This document shows positions 19,174 through 29,658 of a stretch of 64,000 nucleotides of DNA, piece after piece. The translations under genes and the position numbers were made by a program. Source of the DNA: Acrasis kona (lineage: Eukaryota; Heterolobosea; Eutetramitea; Acrasida; Acrasidae). Under the pieces are notes generated by a model that did no database searches, was not told the origin of the DNA, and was given only the letters and a program-made list of their open reading frames with translations. Where the stretch lies: contig JAOPGA020000603.1 in NCBI GenBank assembly GCA_026419775.2, positions 1-64,000 on the forward strand. Direction: 5' to 3'. Every line of letters begins with the position of its first letter. Within the stretch, counting starts at the first letter, position 1.

Positions 19174-21289
19174 TTAAGCAAATCCAATGTACAATGCAAC
19201 AACACCACCCAACAAAACCAATGTTAGCCCTACATTTACAAGATGGGCTACACTATTTCTCAAAAATGACATTCTTTGAGGTCGAACATCTTCTACTTGC
19301 GTGCTTCCACTCTCCACTGACATTATATCTGGCTGCTCTGGCTGCTCTGGTTCCGACCTGTCTTTTCCCTCGAACATGTCCTTCAAGTGCGACAATGTGA
19401 GGGCCCATTGTGTTTGGTCCTGCGATGGAGCTTTTGTTGCTAAGCTCACAACAATCATCACGATCGCACTAAGCAAACTAAAACAGGCGCAGAAATTTAA
19501 AAAGTTGCTCTTGATGTAGACAGTCAGAATGGCGTGAATAAAGCTAGGTGATTTTGTATAAATATTTGGATTGGAGGTGATGATTGCCTCCAAGATTAGC
19601 CTAGTCATGCCGAATATAAAACCTACAACCATGGTTGTGAAGGCGCCATATGAATTGGATCTGCGCCACAAAATGCCCAACAAGAAGACGATAGCGATGG
19701 GTGGTGCAGTGTAACTCATGACTTTGTGGGTGTAAATGTATAATTGTTGACTCAACAATTGAACCAATGGAATCCATGCAATGCCCACGATGGTGACGAC
19801 TACACCTGCAATCCTTCCAACAAGCACGTATTCCTTTTCATTTGATTCATCATGCACTAAAATCTCTTGTTCATCAACCTCCTGAATGCTGCTTGTTGTT
19901 TCCTCCCGTGAGCGTTCCTGCCTCCTCTTTTTGAACTCTCTGTAAATGTCCATCGTGAACAATGTGGAAGAGCTGTGGAATACGGATGCCAAGGACGACA
20001 TCAATGCAGCCAACATGGCTGCCATCATGATTCCTCTTGCACCGATGGGCAGTCTGTTTTGTACCAGCACTATAAAGGCAGTGTTTGGATCCTTTCTAAC
20101 GGATGCATACAAGCTTCTGCTGACCATTCCAGGCACTACCATCATGACTACAAATAATGAAAAGAGAGAGCAAAAAAGTTAACATACATGGCGGTAGAAT
20201 CTTCATGAATCCTGCAAGAAGGCATCCTCTAGTTGCAGATGGAAGATTCTTTGCTGACAAGATCCTCTGTACGATAACTTGATCCGTACACCAATACCAT
20301 ATACTAACGAATGGCATTCCAAATACAACACCTGTCCATGGGAAGTTGGGATGATTGAGGGGCTGCCACAAATGAGACATGTTATCCGGTAAATTCTTTG
20401 ATAGGTTAGAATAACCTCCCTTGTTGACATTAATAAGTTTCTAAATCATCAAACTTACAACATCGACCATACAAATGATAAAGACTGTGATGCCACCAAC
20501 AATTAGAATAAATGTTTGTGCTACTTCAGTATAGATGACAGCAGATAAACCCCCACTCACTGTATATAGACCTACAAATGTCATTGTTGGATTCAAGGAG
20601 GCAACATACCAGTGGCAACTACTAGAACTGTTGCGCTCACCCAAATGTTCCATCCCAACAAAACCTTGAACACAATGCTACCTGCGAATAGCGCCACCGA
20701 TATTTTTGTTAATACATACATGACGAGCGAGATAACACTGATATTATGAGTTTGGACGTGTCTAGAGTACTTACGTCAAATACATTCGACAAGATTTACT
20801 AAATCTTTTCTCAATGAACTCCGGAAGCGTGTAAACAGCGGATCGTAGATAGTATGGAACAAAAAGCCACGCAAGTAGCATGATCGCGAAAATACTGGTC
20901 CACTCTCCAAAAGAAGTACAAATTCCATCCTGAGCGCCTGAGCTTGCCAGACCAATAAAGTGCTCACTACCTTAATAATAAAAAACAATGTAATAGAGGA
21001 GAATACCTATGTTGGAAGCAAAAAGACTGCATCCTACTGCCCACCAACTAACATCTTTGCCAGCTAAGAAAAAAGAGCTTGAATTGCTGTTCTGCTCCTC
21101 CTCTGCATCAGGACTCTCTTGATTTCCACTGCTAAGTCTTCTTCGAATGTATTTATGATACCACCTCTTGAAGTATTTAGAGAAGCCACAATATATCCCA
21201 ACAGCGAACACAAACACAAAATATACACCAATAACTATTCCATCCACCCAATGTATACCCTGAACTTCTTGAATGTCCGTGCTGTTCAT
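19174..21289 (-). CDS. SLC5-type sodium/solute symporter
   Basis: Six exons (21289-21007, 20970-20775, 20737-20610, 20571-20459, 20419-20188, 20147-19174) with five introns of 36-40 nt sum exactly to 642 codons, 641 residues. SGLT-family signatures appear in order: FASNIGSEHFIGLASSGAQ across the first junction, YTLPEFIEKRF, a GLYTVSGGLSAVIYTE block, MPFVSIWYWCTDQVIVQRIL, MKILPPFMMVVPGMVSR and AAMLAALMSSLASVFHSSST with the Na2-site serines. About 14 TM helices are expected; a long acidic cytoplasmic loop carries EETTSSIQEVDEQE. The sugar, inositol or other substrate cannot be told from sequence. It is convergent with AP-1 sigma, 13 bp between stops. Confidence 0.93.
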
Positions 21290-21546
21290 GTTAAAAAATT
21301 AGGATAAATCCAATTTGGAAGGAACAATCAAAGTTCCACACATAAAATGCAACATTCAAACAAACCATATTTTATAGCTTGTGAAAAGTGGCAGAAACGT
21401 ATTTCATTGTATTTATTGGATTTTGAATCTTATACCAGATTTCCTTATGAAGATCTCTTACAAAACAAACAAATTTAACTCTTTATAAAAATAGATTGTT
21501 GCTGGTAAACCGACATTTAATTGAAAAAAAGGTATTGGTACCTATC

Positions 21547-22374
21547 ATGAATTCCTCACAAGAAGCTAGAATAAAAGGGACAGATGTTGACCCCGCAAAG
21601 ATGAAAGAACTCATATTCCAGGTAGCGGGGCACAAAACCATACGTCAGGACGACGAAAGGTTTTTGAAGTTTATCTATGAGGATCGCTACAACGGTTGGT
21701 GGGAAAGTTACTTTTATGAAGAGATAGCGCCAACTCTTCCCGCTTTAGAATCATTTATGCCAAAGTACCTTGGTTGCGCACATTTGACCGATGGCGATGC
21801 AACTAAGAAGTACTTGGCTTTAGAACACATCACCCTTGATTACAAGAACCCAGTCGTGATTGACTTTAAAATTGGTACTCAATCTTACGACTACACAGCG
21901 AATGAGGCCAAAATACAAAAGGAACTTGCAAAATTCAATAAGCAAGAGGAACTAGGCTTCCGCATCTCAGGGAAGCGTAGTTTTAACAAACACACCAGAG
22001 AGTACCACTACCAGATACAAGAAGACCTCATCAGCACCACTCCTGAAAATTTCAAAGATGTAATGGAAAGATACTTGTTCGATGGTCATAAAATCAGGAC
22101 CAAAACAGGCCGCTTGATGATCGGAAGGCTACAAGAGCTATTGAATTGGTTTGAGAATGAAAACGACAAGTACAAGTTCTTTGGAAGTACTGTGCTATTG
22201 ATCTATGACTCTGACAGAGAGGATGGTGAAAAGTGGAGCGTGTGGTTCATTGATCACGCCCACGTATTTATAATAAGAGCTCCTGAGACAAGAGACAATG
22301 GAGTTATTTTGGGAATCAAAACAATCGTCAAAGCAATTGATGAAGTATGCCAAGAAGTAGAAGTGCAAGTATAA
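21547..22374 (+). CDS. Inositol polyphosphate kinase (IPK/IPMK/IP6K family)
   Basis: ATG 21547 starts a single-exon 275-residue protein; upstream codons in the frame lack an ATG. The family signature P-x-x-x-D-x-K-x-G is PVVIDFKIGTQSYD. The S-[S/L]-L-L-like motif is GSTVLLIYDSD and the metal-binding D-x-A-H segment is IDHAHV. The LTDGDATKKYLALEHIT region leads into the signature as usual. The compact size and absence of the long IP6K/IP3K insertions suggest an IPMK-like enzyme that phosphorylates inositol phosphates in cytosol or nucleus. It is divergent from SLC5 with about 257 bp between starts. Confidence 0.9.
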   Translation: MNSSQEARIKGTDVDPAKMKELIFQVAGHKTIRQDDERFLKFIYEDRYNGWWESYFYEEIAPTLPALESFMPKYLGCAHLTDGDATKKYLALEHITLDYKNPVVIDFKIGTQSYDYTANEAKIQKELAKFNKQEELGFRISGKRSFNKHTREYHYQIQEDLISTTPENFKDVMERYLFDGHKIRTKTGRLMIGRLQELLNWFENENDKYKFFGSTVLLIYDSDREDGEKWSVWFIDHAHVFIIRAPETRDNGVILGIKTIVKAIDEVCQEVEVQV

Positions 22375-22458
22375 TAAATACGTGTATTTTTAGATTGATC
22401 ATTTCTTGGTTACTTGTGAAATTAGTCAACTTGTTCGTCAACCCGCATTCTGTTAAAA

Positions 22459-25400
22459 ATGTACCGCGAAGTGTCATATCGGTACAATGAAGAACAACAA
22501 GAGCGGAGAAATGTTATTATTAATGATCTAGACGTTAATCAAGTTACCGATAATTATTATACAAAAATAAATGATCATACGGGACACGTCGATAATGTAT
22601 TTTGGAAAGTAAGGGGTAACATTGTAGAATTTACAAAAGACGCAGAGGGTATATATGTAGAGGTTTGTATCATACAAAAACATCGCAGTTAACATTCAAG
22701 TTACCAAGCACAATTATACCTACTGTTTCGTGTCACAAACACTATGGCGAATACTATTTCTGGATTGCAACCTCGTTAAACACTTTAACAAGAGTTAGAT
22801 TCTCCGATGTAAAAAGCTACAGAAAGGAATGGCACCTAAGAAACTCAAGTACCTTGTTAAAAACAGCAATGAGGAACAATGATAACATAACAGTATGTTT
22901 ACACGACGATTAATCTGACCAATGTATAGTGCGTCACTGCCATCAATCACGGTCAATGTGCTGTGGGTACAAAATCAGGCCAGATCGTAATAGTGAAGGT
23001 GTTGGACGATGCGCAACAAATGTTGTGTGAGGAAGTCAATCTCATCAGCAGTTGGAGCGGTTGGTTATCCAGCATCTTGTCAAAAAAGCAACAAAAAGCA
23101 AAAATTGTTTCGTTAATACATCACAGCAACAATATATTCGCACTGAGCAAAGATGCCTACCTTCGCGTATACTCTGCCACATCAGGAGAATTACACTGCG
23201 AACTTGACCTCAGCGACGTCAACCCAGACTCACAAACATTAAAACACATCAAATATCCACAACGTCCCATGCGCTTCGCACAACAACAGTCAAATACATT
23301 CCTCGTCGTGAGTTTGATCGATGCACGCAGAAAGATAAGTCAGTTCAAATCACTCATGTTGGAGTCATCATCATTCGATAACAAGATATCGCTGACCTAT
23401 GACGTGAGGAGCAAGATTGCACCAGAGCCAGAAGTGAGCGACTACATGATACATCAAGGCAATTTATACACCCTATCAAGAATACACGACGGATCCTATT
23501 CGTATCATGTGGGTCCATTCCTATCAGATGCAGTCAAACCACCAGGACTCTTACATTCGCTTCAACCATCATGGACCAAAGTGCACACGCATCACGACGA
23601 TCTAATGCGCCAATACGCAAATGTGATCGAACAAGACGTCGCGGACAAGCTACCCCAACACTTGAAATGTTACCTCAATACACAATTAGGATTGGAACAA
23701 GACGAAACATTATCAAGTCAAGATCACATTGCTGAATGGAGGATCCAAAACTATCCCCTCGGGTTCGCACTAGTAGACGATCTGGTCTGTGCGCTACGCG
23801 TCAACAGCATCGACACCATTCGTTATGGAGATGTGATCGAATGTTGCTACCTGCCCAACCAAATCAATCAAAAGTGGGGAACGTTCATGTACTTTATGGG
23901 AAAGGAAGAAAAGAAGGATGCCATCGCTGACATGTTACATTTGACGACCACCATTAGAGAATTGAAAGAATCCATTCCGGCCACACAATATTTGGAATTC
24001 ATGAGCAGCATTCCATTGGCACAGCCACAACGAATATTGAACAATGCAAAAAAGATGATTCAAGGAATCAAATTCAGCACCCAACAACAGCAATTGGATC
24101 CACGTGCTCACGTGAGAGGTTATGGATTGTTGATCGAACTGTTGGAGAGAGCGGATCATGACGTGGGCGATTCTCAAATCACCTTCGAATCTGGAATGGA
24201 TGCAATCACCAAGGTACCATCGCAATACGCCACCAACATTTGCCTTCAATTCATATCCACTCGATTCGAATGTGCCATGGATTTGTTATTTTATTGCATT
24301 CAAATCAACAACATGAAGTGGTGCGACAAGATGATTAACATTGTTCAAATGTTGGGATTGATGAATTGGTTACAATCACAATCGGTGATGCAACAATTGA
24401 TTCGTCACTACCAATCCAATCACTTGTATGGAGAATCGTTTATGGAATTGTTCAACAAGAGACCGGAATCCATTCACCTATCGGACCCCCATCACGTTGC
24501 ACTGTTCATGTGCATAAAAACCATTTCTTACATTTGGAGCGTTATGGACGATGACAAGATCAATGCCATCGAATTTGCAAATTTATTGCTCGAATGGCAA
24601 CAATTCGAAACGCTTCAATATTACTGCACCGTGTTGAGCGGTCAAATTCCACATTTGAATTACTTTATTGCCATGTGTCACTTGCACAGCACTCACAACA
24701 TTCGCAAGGCCAGAGATTATTTTGTGAATTGTGGATTGGCCATTGCTCACGTGGATGGATTGTTCCATAGCTTGGTGGCATCAAGAAGAATTCTATCGCT
24801 GGTGTGCCCTCAATCCAATGCCACCGTGATCGAATCCATGCTCAAGGAACCACTGTTCCACTATTACAACAACCTTCGATTATTGGTGGCCAAGCACCCT
24901 GATCTGGTGATTGATTTGGTGAATTTGGCACTGGGCGAAGAATTGATCGATAGCAATTTGCAGGACGAATTGGACGCGCTGCAATCAGTGCTGTTCAATC
25001 TATCCCTCACTCTTCAACGATACGATGACGCCTATGTGGCACTGGTCAGCAACGAAAATCAAGAAAAGAGAATGAGCGACCTGCGTCGATTCATCATGCA
25101 CGTGTGCGACAAGAAGAGCGTTCACTATTTGGTGGATCTACCCTTCTTGAACATGCAGGAGCAAGTGTGTGATATTTTGAATGAATTAGCACGATGCACC
25201 GATGCACAACATCATGCAACAAGGTACTTTGATGCACTGATTGGTTGGTATGGTGCTAGAAGCGACCATGCCAATGCAGCAAAGAGTGCATGGGAGTGCG
25301 CCCATCGATTAAAGAGATCGGAGGCAAGCATGCAGAATCAACAGGACTATATCAAGAGCGCACAATCAAGAATCAAATACTACTTGATTGCCATTCATTG

Positions 25401-26196
25401 CTTGTGTCAACAATATCAAGATGGATCATCATCATCATCAACAACGACATCTCCTCCATCCATCATGTGTCACGTGGAGACTAGAAAGAGAAATCGTCAA
25501 CATTTGGATTCGAATGCATCATCCAACGATCGAATCATATCGCTCAATCAAATACAGGGCGAGTACTTGTGTGCGGTGGCCAGTCTAGAATTGTGTGAAA
25601 AATCAAAAAAGATGTTTGATTCCAATCCAAGCGATTTGGTGGTATTGTTATCGGAGCACTTGTTGTTACAATCTGCATTTGATATTGCTGTTCATTATTC
25701 ATTAGATATGAATGTCATCTTTTTATCCATCACCAACCAATGCATCATTGCCCACAGCGATCATGATGATCCATATGATTTGATTCGTGATGAATTTTTA
25801 AATCATGACGACGACGACGATGATGACAGCGTTGATTCGCAACATGACGCAAGTCAATTGTGGTGGAATGTATTGAAAAAGTATTTGAATCGTTACGATC
25901 AAAATGCAACATGTGCATCGCTGTGCATTGGTGTGGTGTTGGATAAGAGCGATCAAAAGGTACCACAGTGGTTGGTTGATTTTTGTTTGCAGAGAAATGT
26001 GGATGCATTGATTCGTGTTTACATCAAGTATGGATTGTTTGCAGAGTGTGTTGATGTTTGGATCGGATTGAACAGGGTGGGAGTGAGCTCCACGTTGATT
26101 GATTATTTATATGCCATGTTGGTTGCAGAATCGAAAAGCGATAATCATGGAATCAAGAAGAGAGCTGTTGATTATTGTAGAATGCTAAAGCAATAA
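22459..26196 (+). CDS. Nup160/Nup120-like Y-complex nucleoporin
   Basis: Exons 22459-22656, 22689-22892 and 22930-26196 (introns 32 and 37 nt; the first donor GTAGAG is uncertain) give about 1,222 residues. The N-terminal third has beta-propeller-type blades. From about residue 450 it is a helical solenoid. The diagnostic part is the C-terminal region LTLQRYDDAYVALVSNENQE, RRFIMHVCDKKSVHYLVDLP, then YFDALIGWYGARSDHANAAK and YYLIAIHCLCQ, which follow the DAY.AL ... L..LPF ... YY..LY.. pattern of Nup160. It would be a structural member of the nuclear pore outer ring. A Ser/Thr-rich and a poly-Asp insertion (DDDDDDDS) interrupt the solenoid near the end. Confidence 0.82.
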
Positions 26197-26334
26197 ATGA
26201 TTGATTCATCATGTTTTTTGTAATTGATTAAAGAGCTCAATTCACGGTTGCCATATTTGTAATTGGGCCATTCAAGAGAAAATGTCCGTGACCTATAAAT
26301 TAGATTTGACTTCTACAGTAGATTTTCAGAAACA

Positions 26335-27744
26335 ATGAGGCGTTGTTTACAGGTATTGGTAGCTGCGATAGCTATTGTGTGCACTACGGTTCATGCGGGA
26401 GCACCACAGAGCAGCATCGATTACATGAAAACCATCATGGTGCCTAATGCTACCTCTCCGGGATGTGTTTCGTTCTCTCCTTTTGTGAATGGTCTGAATC
26501 CTAATTGGCTACCTAACCCAGACGATGCCATCATCACCACTCTACTCACAAACCTCGTCACACAAACACCATTTCGTTGCATCATGACTTATGACATGTC
26601 AGGAGTTCATACGAGTGTAATAAGAATCGCTAAGCAGTTGGGGATCAAAGTGCTTGCTCACATTTACATTCATGATAACTTTGAAATTCATAACATTCAG
26701 GAGGCGATTGCTAATGCAAACACTTACAGAGATACAATCTTTGCAATTAGTTGCGGAAGTGAGGTGGCTTATGACACAAATAATTTGACCCAGACGGCTG
26801 TTACAGTAAGGAGTTGTGTAGATCAAATGAGAGCAGGAGGCGTAATACAACCCATAGGCTATATTGACGTCGACATTGTTTGGTGCAGTGGTGTTGAGAC
26901 GCCCTGTGTATCACCATATACTGCAGTGTCTGATTATGTGGACTTTATTGGTTTGGATTCTTTCCCTTGGTGGCAAAACACTTATTCCAAGGCCTATCCT
27001 TGCTTCAACCACACCAACGCCGCTGAGCAAACCATTTACAGATTGGGAGTCATTTCGAAGCTTTATCCCAACAAACTAGTTGCACTTACAGAATATGGAT
27101 GGCCAGGTTCCAACGGACCCAATATTCTTTCACAAGCAAATGTTTATAACGGACAGCAATGTGGTATTGCCAACCCTGATAATCAATACTCGTCCAACCA
27201 AGAAGTTATCCAATTGTGTGCTGATTATGGCTTGGCTTGCAATTTATTCTCGAGCTTCAATGAACCTTGGAAGGCTGTCGATCAACAAGGGGTTCATCAT
27301 CCCTACGACATCAACAACTTTTGGGGCTTCTGTAACGGAACAGCTCAAGGAAACTATCAATGCTCGAGAGTTCCACAAGGACGTGCGCCAAGACCTAGAC
27401 CAACAACTACTCAAGCACCCACAACTCAGCCACCAACCCGCAATTGCTGGACTTGCCCAAGTGGTTGGAAACACTGGTGGGATGTTGGTATGTCAGCTCC
27501 TGGTAATGGAGACCAGTGTCAATGCATTCCCATGACACCAGAGGCTCAACAATCAACAACACCTGCACCAACCTCTCCATCCGCACCAGCTACAGCTAAA
27601 CCAAAATGTTCCCCTTGCAGTGTTGGTTATCATTATTGGTTCTATGAGGGATATTCAGCCCCTCCAAATGGCAATCCATGCCAATGCGTTCGCTGTAGGT
27701 ACAATAGAGGTATTCGATCACTATCTTCCCTATCTTCAAAATGA
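26335..27744 (+). CDS. Secreted GH17-type beta-1,3-glucanase-like protein with two Cys-rich modules
   Basis: Single exon, 469 residues from ATG 26335, with TATAAA at about 26296. Residues 1-22 are a signal peptide (RRCLQVLVAAIAIVCTTVHA). The barrel domain carries IFAISCGSEVAYD (proton-donor Glu in the N-E-like motif), VDFIGLDSFPWW and VALTEYGWPGSNGP (nucleophile Glu), as in GH17 endo-1,3-beta-glucanases and Bgl2-type proteins. After a Thr/Pro/Gln linker two homologous modules follow, NCWTCPSGWKHWWDVGMSAP and KCSPCSVGYHYWFYEGYSAP, each ending in a C-Q-C. The modules are probably wall- or matrix-binding; this part is unfamiliar. Likely extracellular, acting on glucan of cyst wall or prey. Confidence 0.82.
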   Translation: MRRCLQVLVAAIAIVCTTVHAGAPQSSIDYMKTIMVPNATSPGCVSFSPFVNGLNPNWLPNPDDAIITTLLTNLVTQTPFRCIMTYDMSGVHTSVIRIAKQLGIKVLAHIYIHDNFEIHNIQEAIANANTYRDTIFAISCGSEVAYDTNNLTQTAVTVRSCVDQMRAGGVIQPIGYIDVDIVWCSGVETPCVSPYTAVSDYVDFIGLDSFPWWQNTYSKAYPCFNHTNAAEQTIYRLGVISKLYPNKLVALTEYGWPGSNGPNILSQANVYNGQQCGIANPDNQYSSNQEVIQLCADYGLACNLFSSFNEPWKAVDQQGVHHPYDINNFWGFCNGTAQGNYQCSRVPQGRAPRPRPTTTQAPTTQPPTRNCWTCPSGWKHWWDVGMSAPGNGDQCQCIPMTPEAQQSTTPAPTSPSAPATAKPKCSPCSVGYHYWFYEGYSAPPNGNPCQCVRCRYNRGIRSLSSLSSK

Positions 27745-27923
27745 TGAAAATGTTCATCCATCCATGTTCAATTTTTAAAATATCACACCATTAAACAATT
27801 ATATTAATCAATAAAAACCATCTATTATTTAAAATTGATTGCAACTCTGACAATTAGTATCTTGGCTCCTTCTGCAAACTTTGCGCTCTTCAATGACAGT
27901 TACAACGTTTAGGATTACAATAT

Positions 27924-28727
27924 ATGAAGTTGACGGAGACTGCCTTCCTTTATTCAATCCTTTTTTTGACAGGAGCAGTATTCTTCTTGGATGCGATTTA
28001 TAATTTGATACAAGAGTCAAGCGACCTACCAAATGACAAGATTGTGGAGGCTCTAATTGTGTTCGTTACCAATCTCACAGCCGTTCCACCACTAATTGGT
28101 ATTATTAGAAAAGGGGCGTATGTTGAGGGCATTATTGGATTTATGAGTCTTGTAACATCCATATTTTATCACGTCTGTGACTCTACAGGTATTGAAGTTT
28201 GGAACATGAACGCTGGCAATTGGCACAGATTAGACAATGTATTCGTTATACTTGTTGCACAAGAGATTGCGTACTTTTTGACATTCGCTTTAAAAATTGA
28301 ACACACCGCCACACGGTCTCTTCCACTCGACACACCATCCCACTCTAACTACCAACAACATTTTGCGCACGAACAGAGAGTAGTGGTTTTGTTCCGATGG
28401 CTTGGCTTGACATTCTGCCTTGTGTGCCAAGAGAGGGCACCATGGAATGTAGTTTTCACTATTTTGCCGATCATAATAACAGGGTTTTTGGCTTTTTTGA
28501 GGATGAAGCTATTTGTTCGATATGATCTTCGACCAGAGTTCGACCCGCGTAGCATAAAGATAGGATTAGTCTTCGCCTTCATAGCAATATTCTTCTTTGT
28601 GCTTGGGTTAGATGATAAACATGACTACTTGAGAGCGAAACATGGAGTTTGGCACGCGATGTTAGGGTTTGCACTCTATTTCTTGTTTAATAGCAGAGAA
28701 ATAACATCAAAAAAATTGATTGATTAA
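27924..28727 (+). CDS. Myomaker/TMEM8-like (CREST superfamily) seven-TM protein
   Basis: Single exon, 267 residues from ATG 27924. Seven hydrophobic helices are visible. The CREST superfamily (alkaline ceramidase, PAQR, TMEM8/myomaker) is marked by a Ser and a His/Asp pair early and two His late: TSIFYHVCDSTG and NWHRLDNVFV in the first half, HGVWHAMLGFALYFLF in the last helix. Arrangement and length best fit DUF3522 (TMEM8/myomaker). Members are zinc-dependent hydrolases or related membrane proteins; myomaker itself acts in cell fusion. Whether this copy has hydrolase activity or a role in fusion is not readable. Confidence 0.75.
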   Translation: MKLTETAFLYSILFLTGAVFFLDAIYNLIQESSDLPNDKIVEALIVFVTNLTAVPPLIGIIRKGAYVEGIIGFMSLVTSIFYHVCDSTGIEVWNMNAGNWHRLDNVFVILVAQEIAYFLTFALKIEHTATRSLPLDTPSHSNYQQHFAHEQRVVVLFRWLGLTFCLVCQERAPWNVVFTILPIIITGFLAFLRMKLFVRYDLRPEFDPRSIKIGLVFAFIAIFFFVLGLDDKHDYLRAKHGVWHAMLGFALYFLFNSREITSKKLID

Positions 28728-28791
28728 AAAACAATTCTGAAACTTTTATCGAAATGTTGAACACACTTTTTTTGTAACCTGTCAACCAAAA

Positions 28792-29171
28792 ATGAAAACT
28801 GTCTATAACACCCAGGAGCCTTATGGCTTTGACGAAGGTTACAAACAAAGAAAGCCATACCGTTCTTTCAATCCCCCAGGTACAGTACTTGGAGGTAGAG
28901 CTCCTGGATTCCAAAATATTTGGCAAATTATCGGACAAGGTATTGCGATATACGGTCTTGTGACATTCTCGGTGTGGGCATACAGAAACCAACTAAGCCC
29001 ATATTACCGTGACAGCGTCAGACCTTACTTTATTAGATACGGAGACTGTAAGTTCCAAAACAAGAGTTTACTTTTAACATTTTAGACTTGAAGAAGGAGT
29101 GGGATCAGAGGAATGATGGAAATAAATACTCAATAGCACCTGTTGCCAAACCAATACCAAAGGATTTGTAA
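28792..29171 (+). CDS. Small single-TM protein, possibly a respiratory-complex subunit
   Basis: Exons 28792-29047 and 29086-29171 (38-nt intron) give 113 residues. It starts MKTVYNTQEPYGFDEGYKQR with an aromatic and basic N-terminal arm, then FNPPGTVLGGRAPGFQNI, one TM helix IIGQGIAIYGLVTFSVWAY, and a Tyr-rich charged tail (YFIRYGDYLKKEWDQRN). One short helix with charged flanks resembles accessory subunits of mitochondrial complexes I or IV; that is inference from form only, no motif proves it. Confidence 0.6.
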
Positions 29172-29658
29172 AACTAAAAATGGGACGAAGGCGTTAATAA
29201 AAATTTCAAAATAACCTTTTGTGCAAATTGTTACGAGCATTCTTTATTGGAATCAACTGGGACGAGCTTGCTACATTCTCTCAAATTCATCAAAAGGCAA
29301 AGTACATCTTCGTTTAACATGATACTTGTTCCGCCCACCAACGTACAACTCCAATGCAACATTAGATCCATTAGTGGAAGTAAACAACTTCCATTCCGCT
29401 TGCTGATTGATTAATTACACAATGATGAATGTGAGATGCTCCTGCATGACTGGATCCTCTTGATTATATTTAAGTTGTTATTTATAAATTTAGTATTACA
29501 GAGATTGAAGTTCTTGCTCGAAGTCTGTATCATATACCTTTTCTTAAGATTGCTTTTCTGCGTGTATTACGTGTATTAGAAATTTAAAAGATGAAAACAA
29601 GTCATGCAAACAATGGTGAATAAGGTTGTCATGTTTTTCTTACAAAAATTTTAACAAA
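29172..29658. other. Intergenic stretch with short unassigned frames
   Basis: There is no confident gene in these 487 bp. The minus strand holds protein-like short frames in three phases, for example VYDTDFEQELQSL (about 29500-29540) and GGTSIMLNEDVLCLLMNLRE ending at 29233. They could be exons of a small spliced gene, but I could not join them with acceptable splice sites. The antisense plus-strand frame MILVPPTNVQLQCNIRSI (about 29318) competes with them. Confidence 0.3.
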
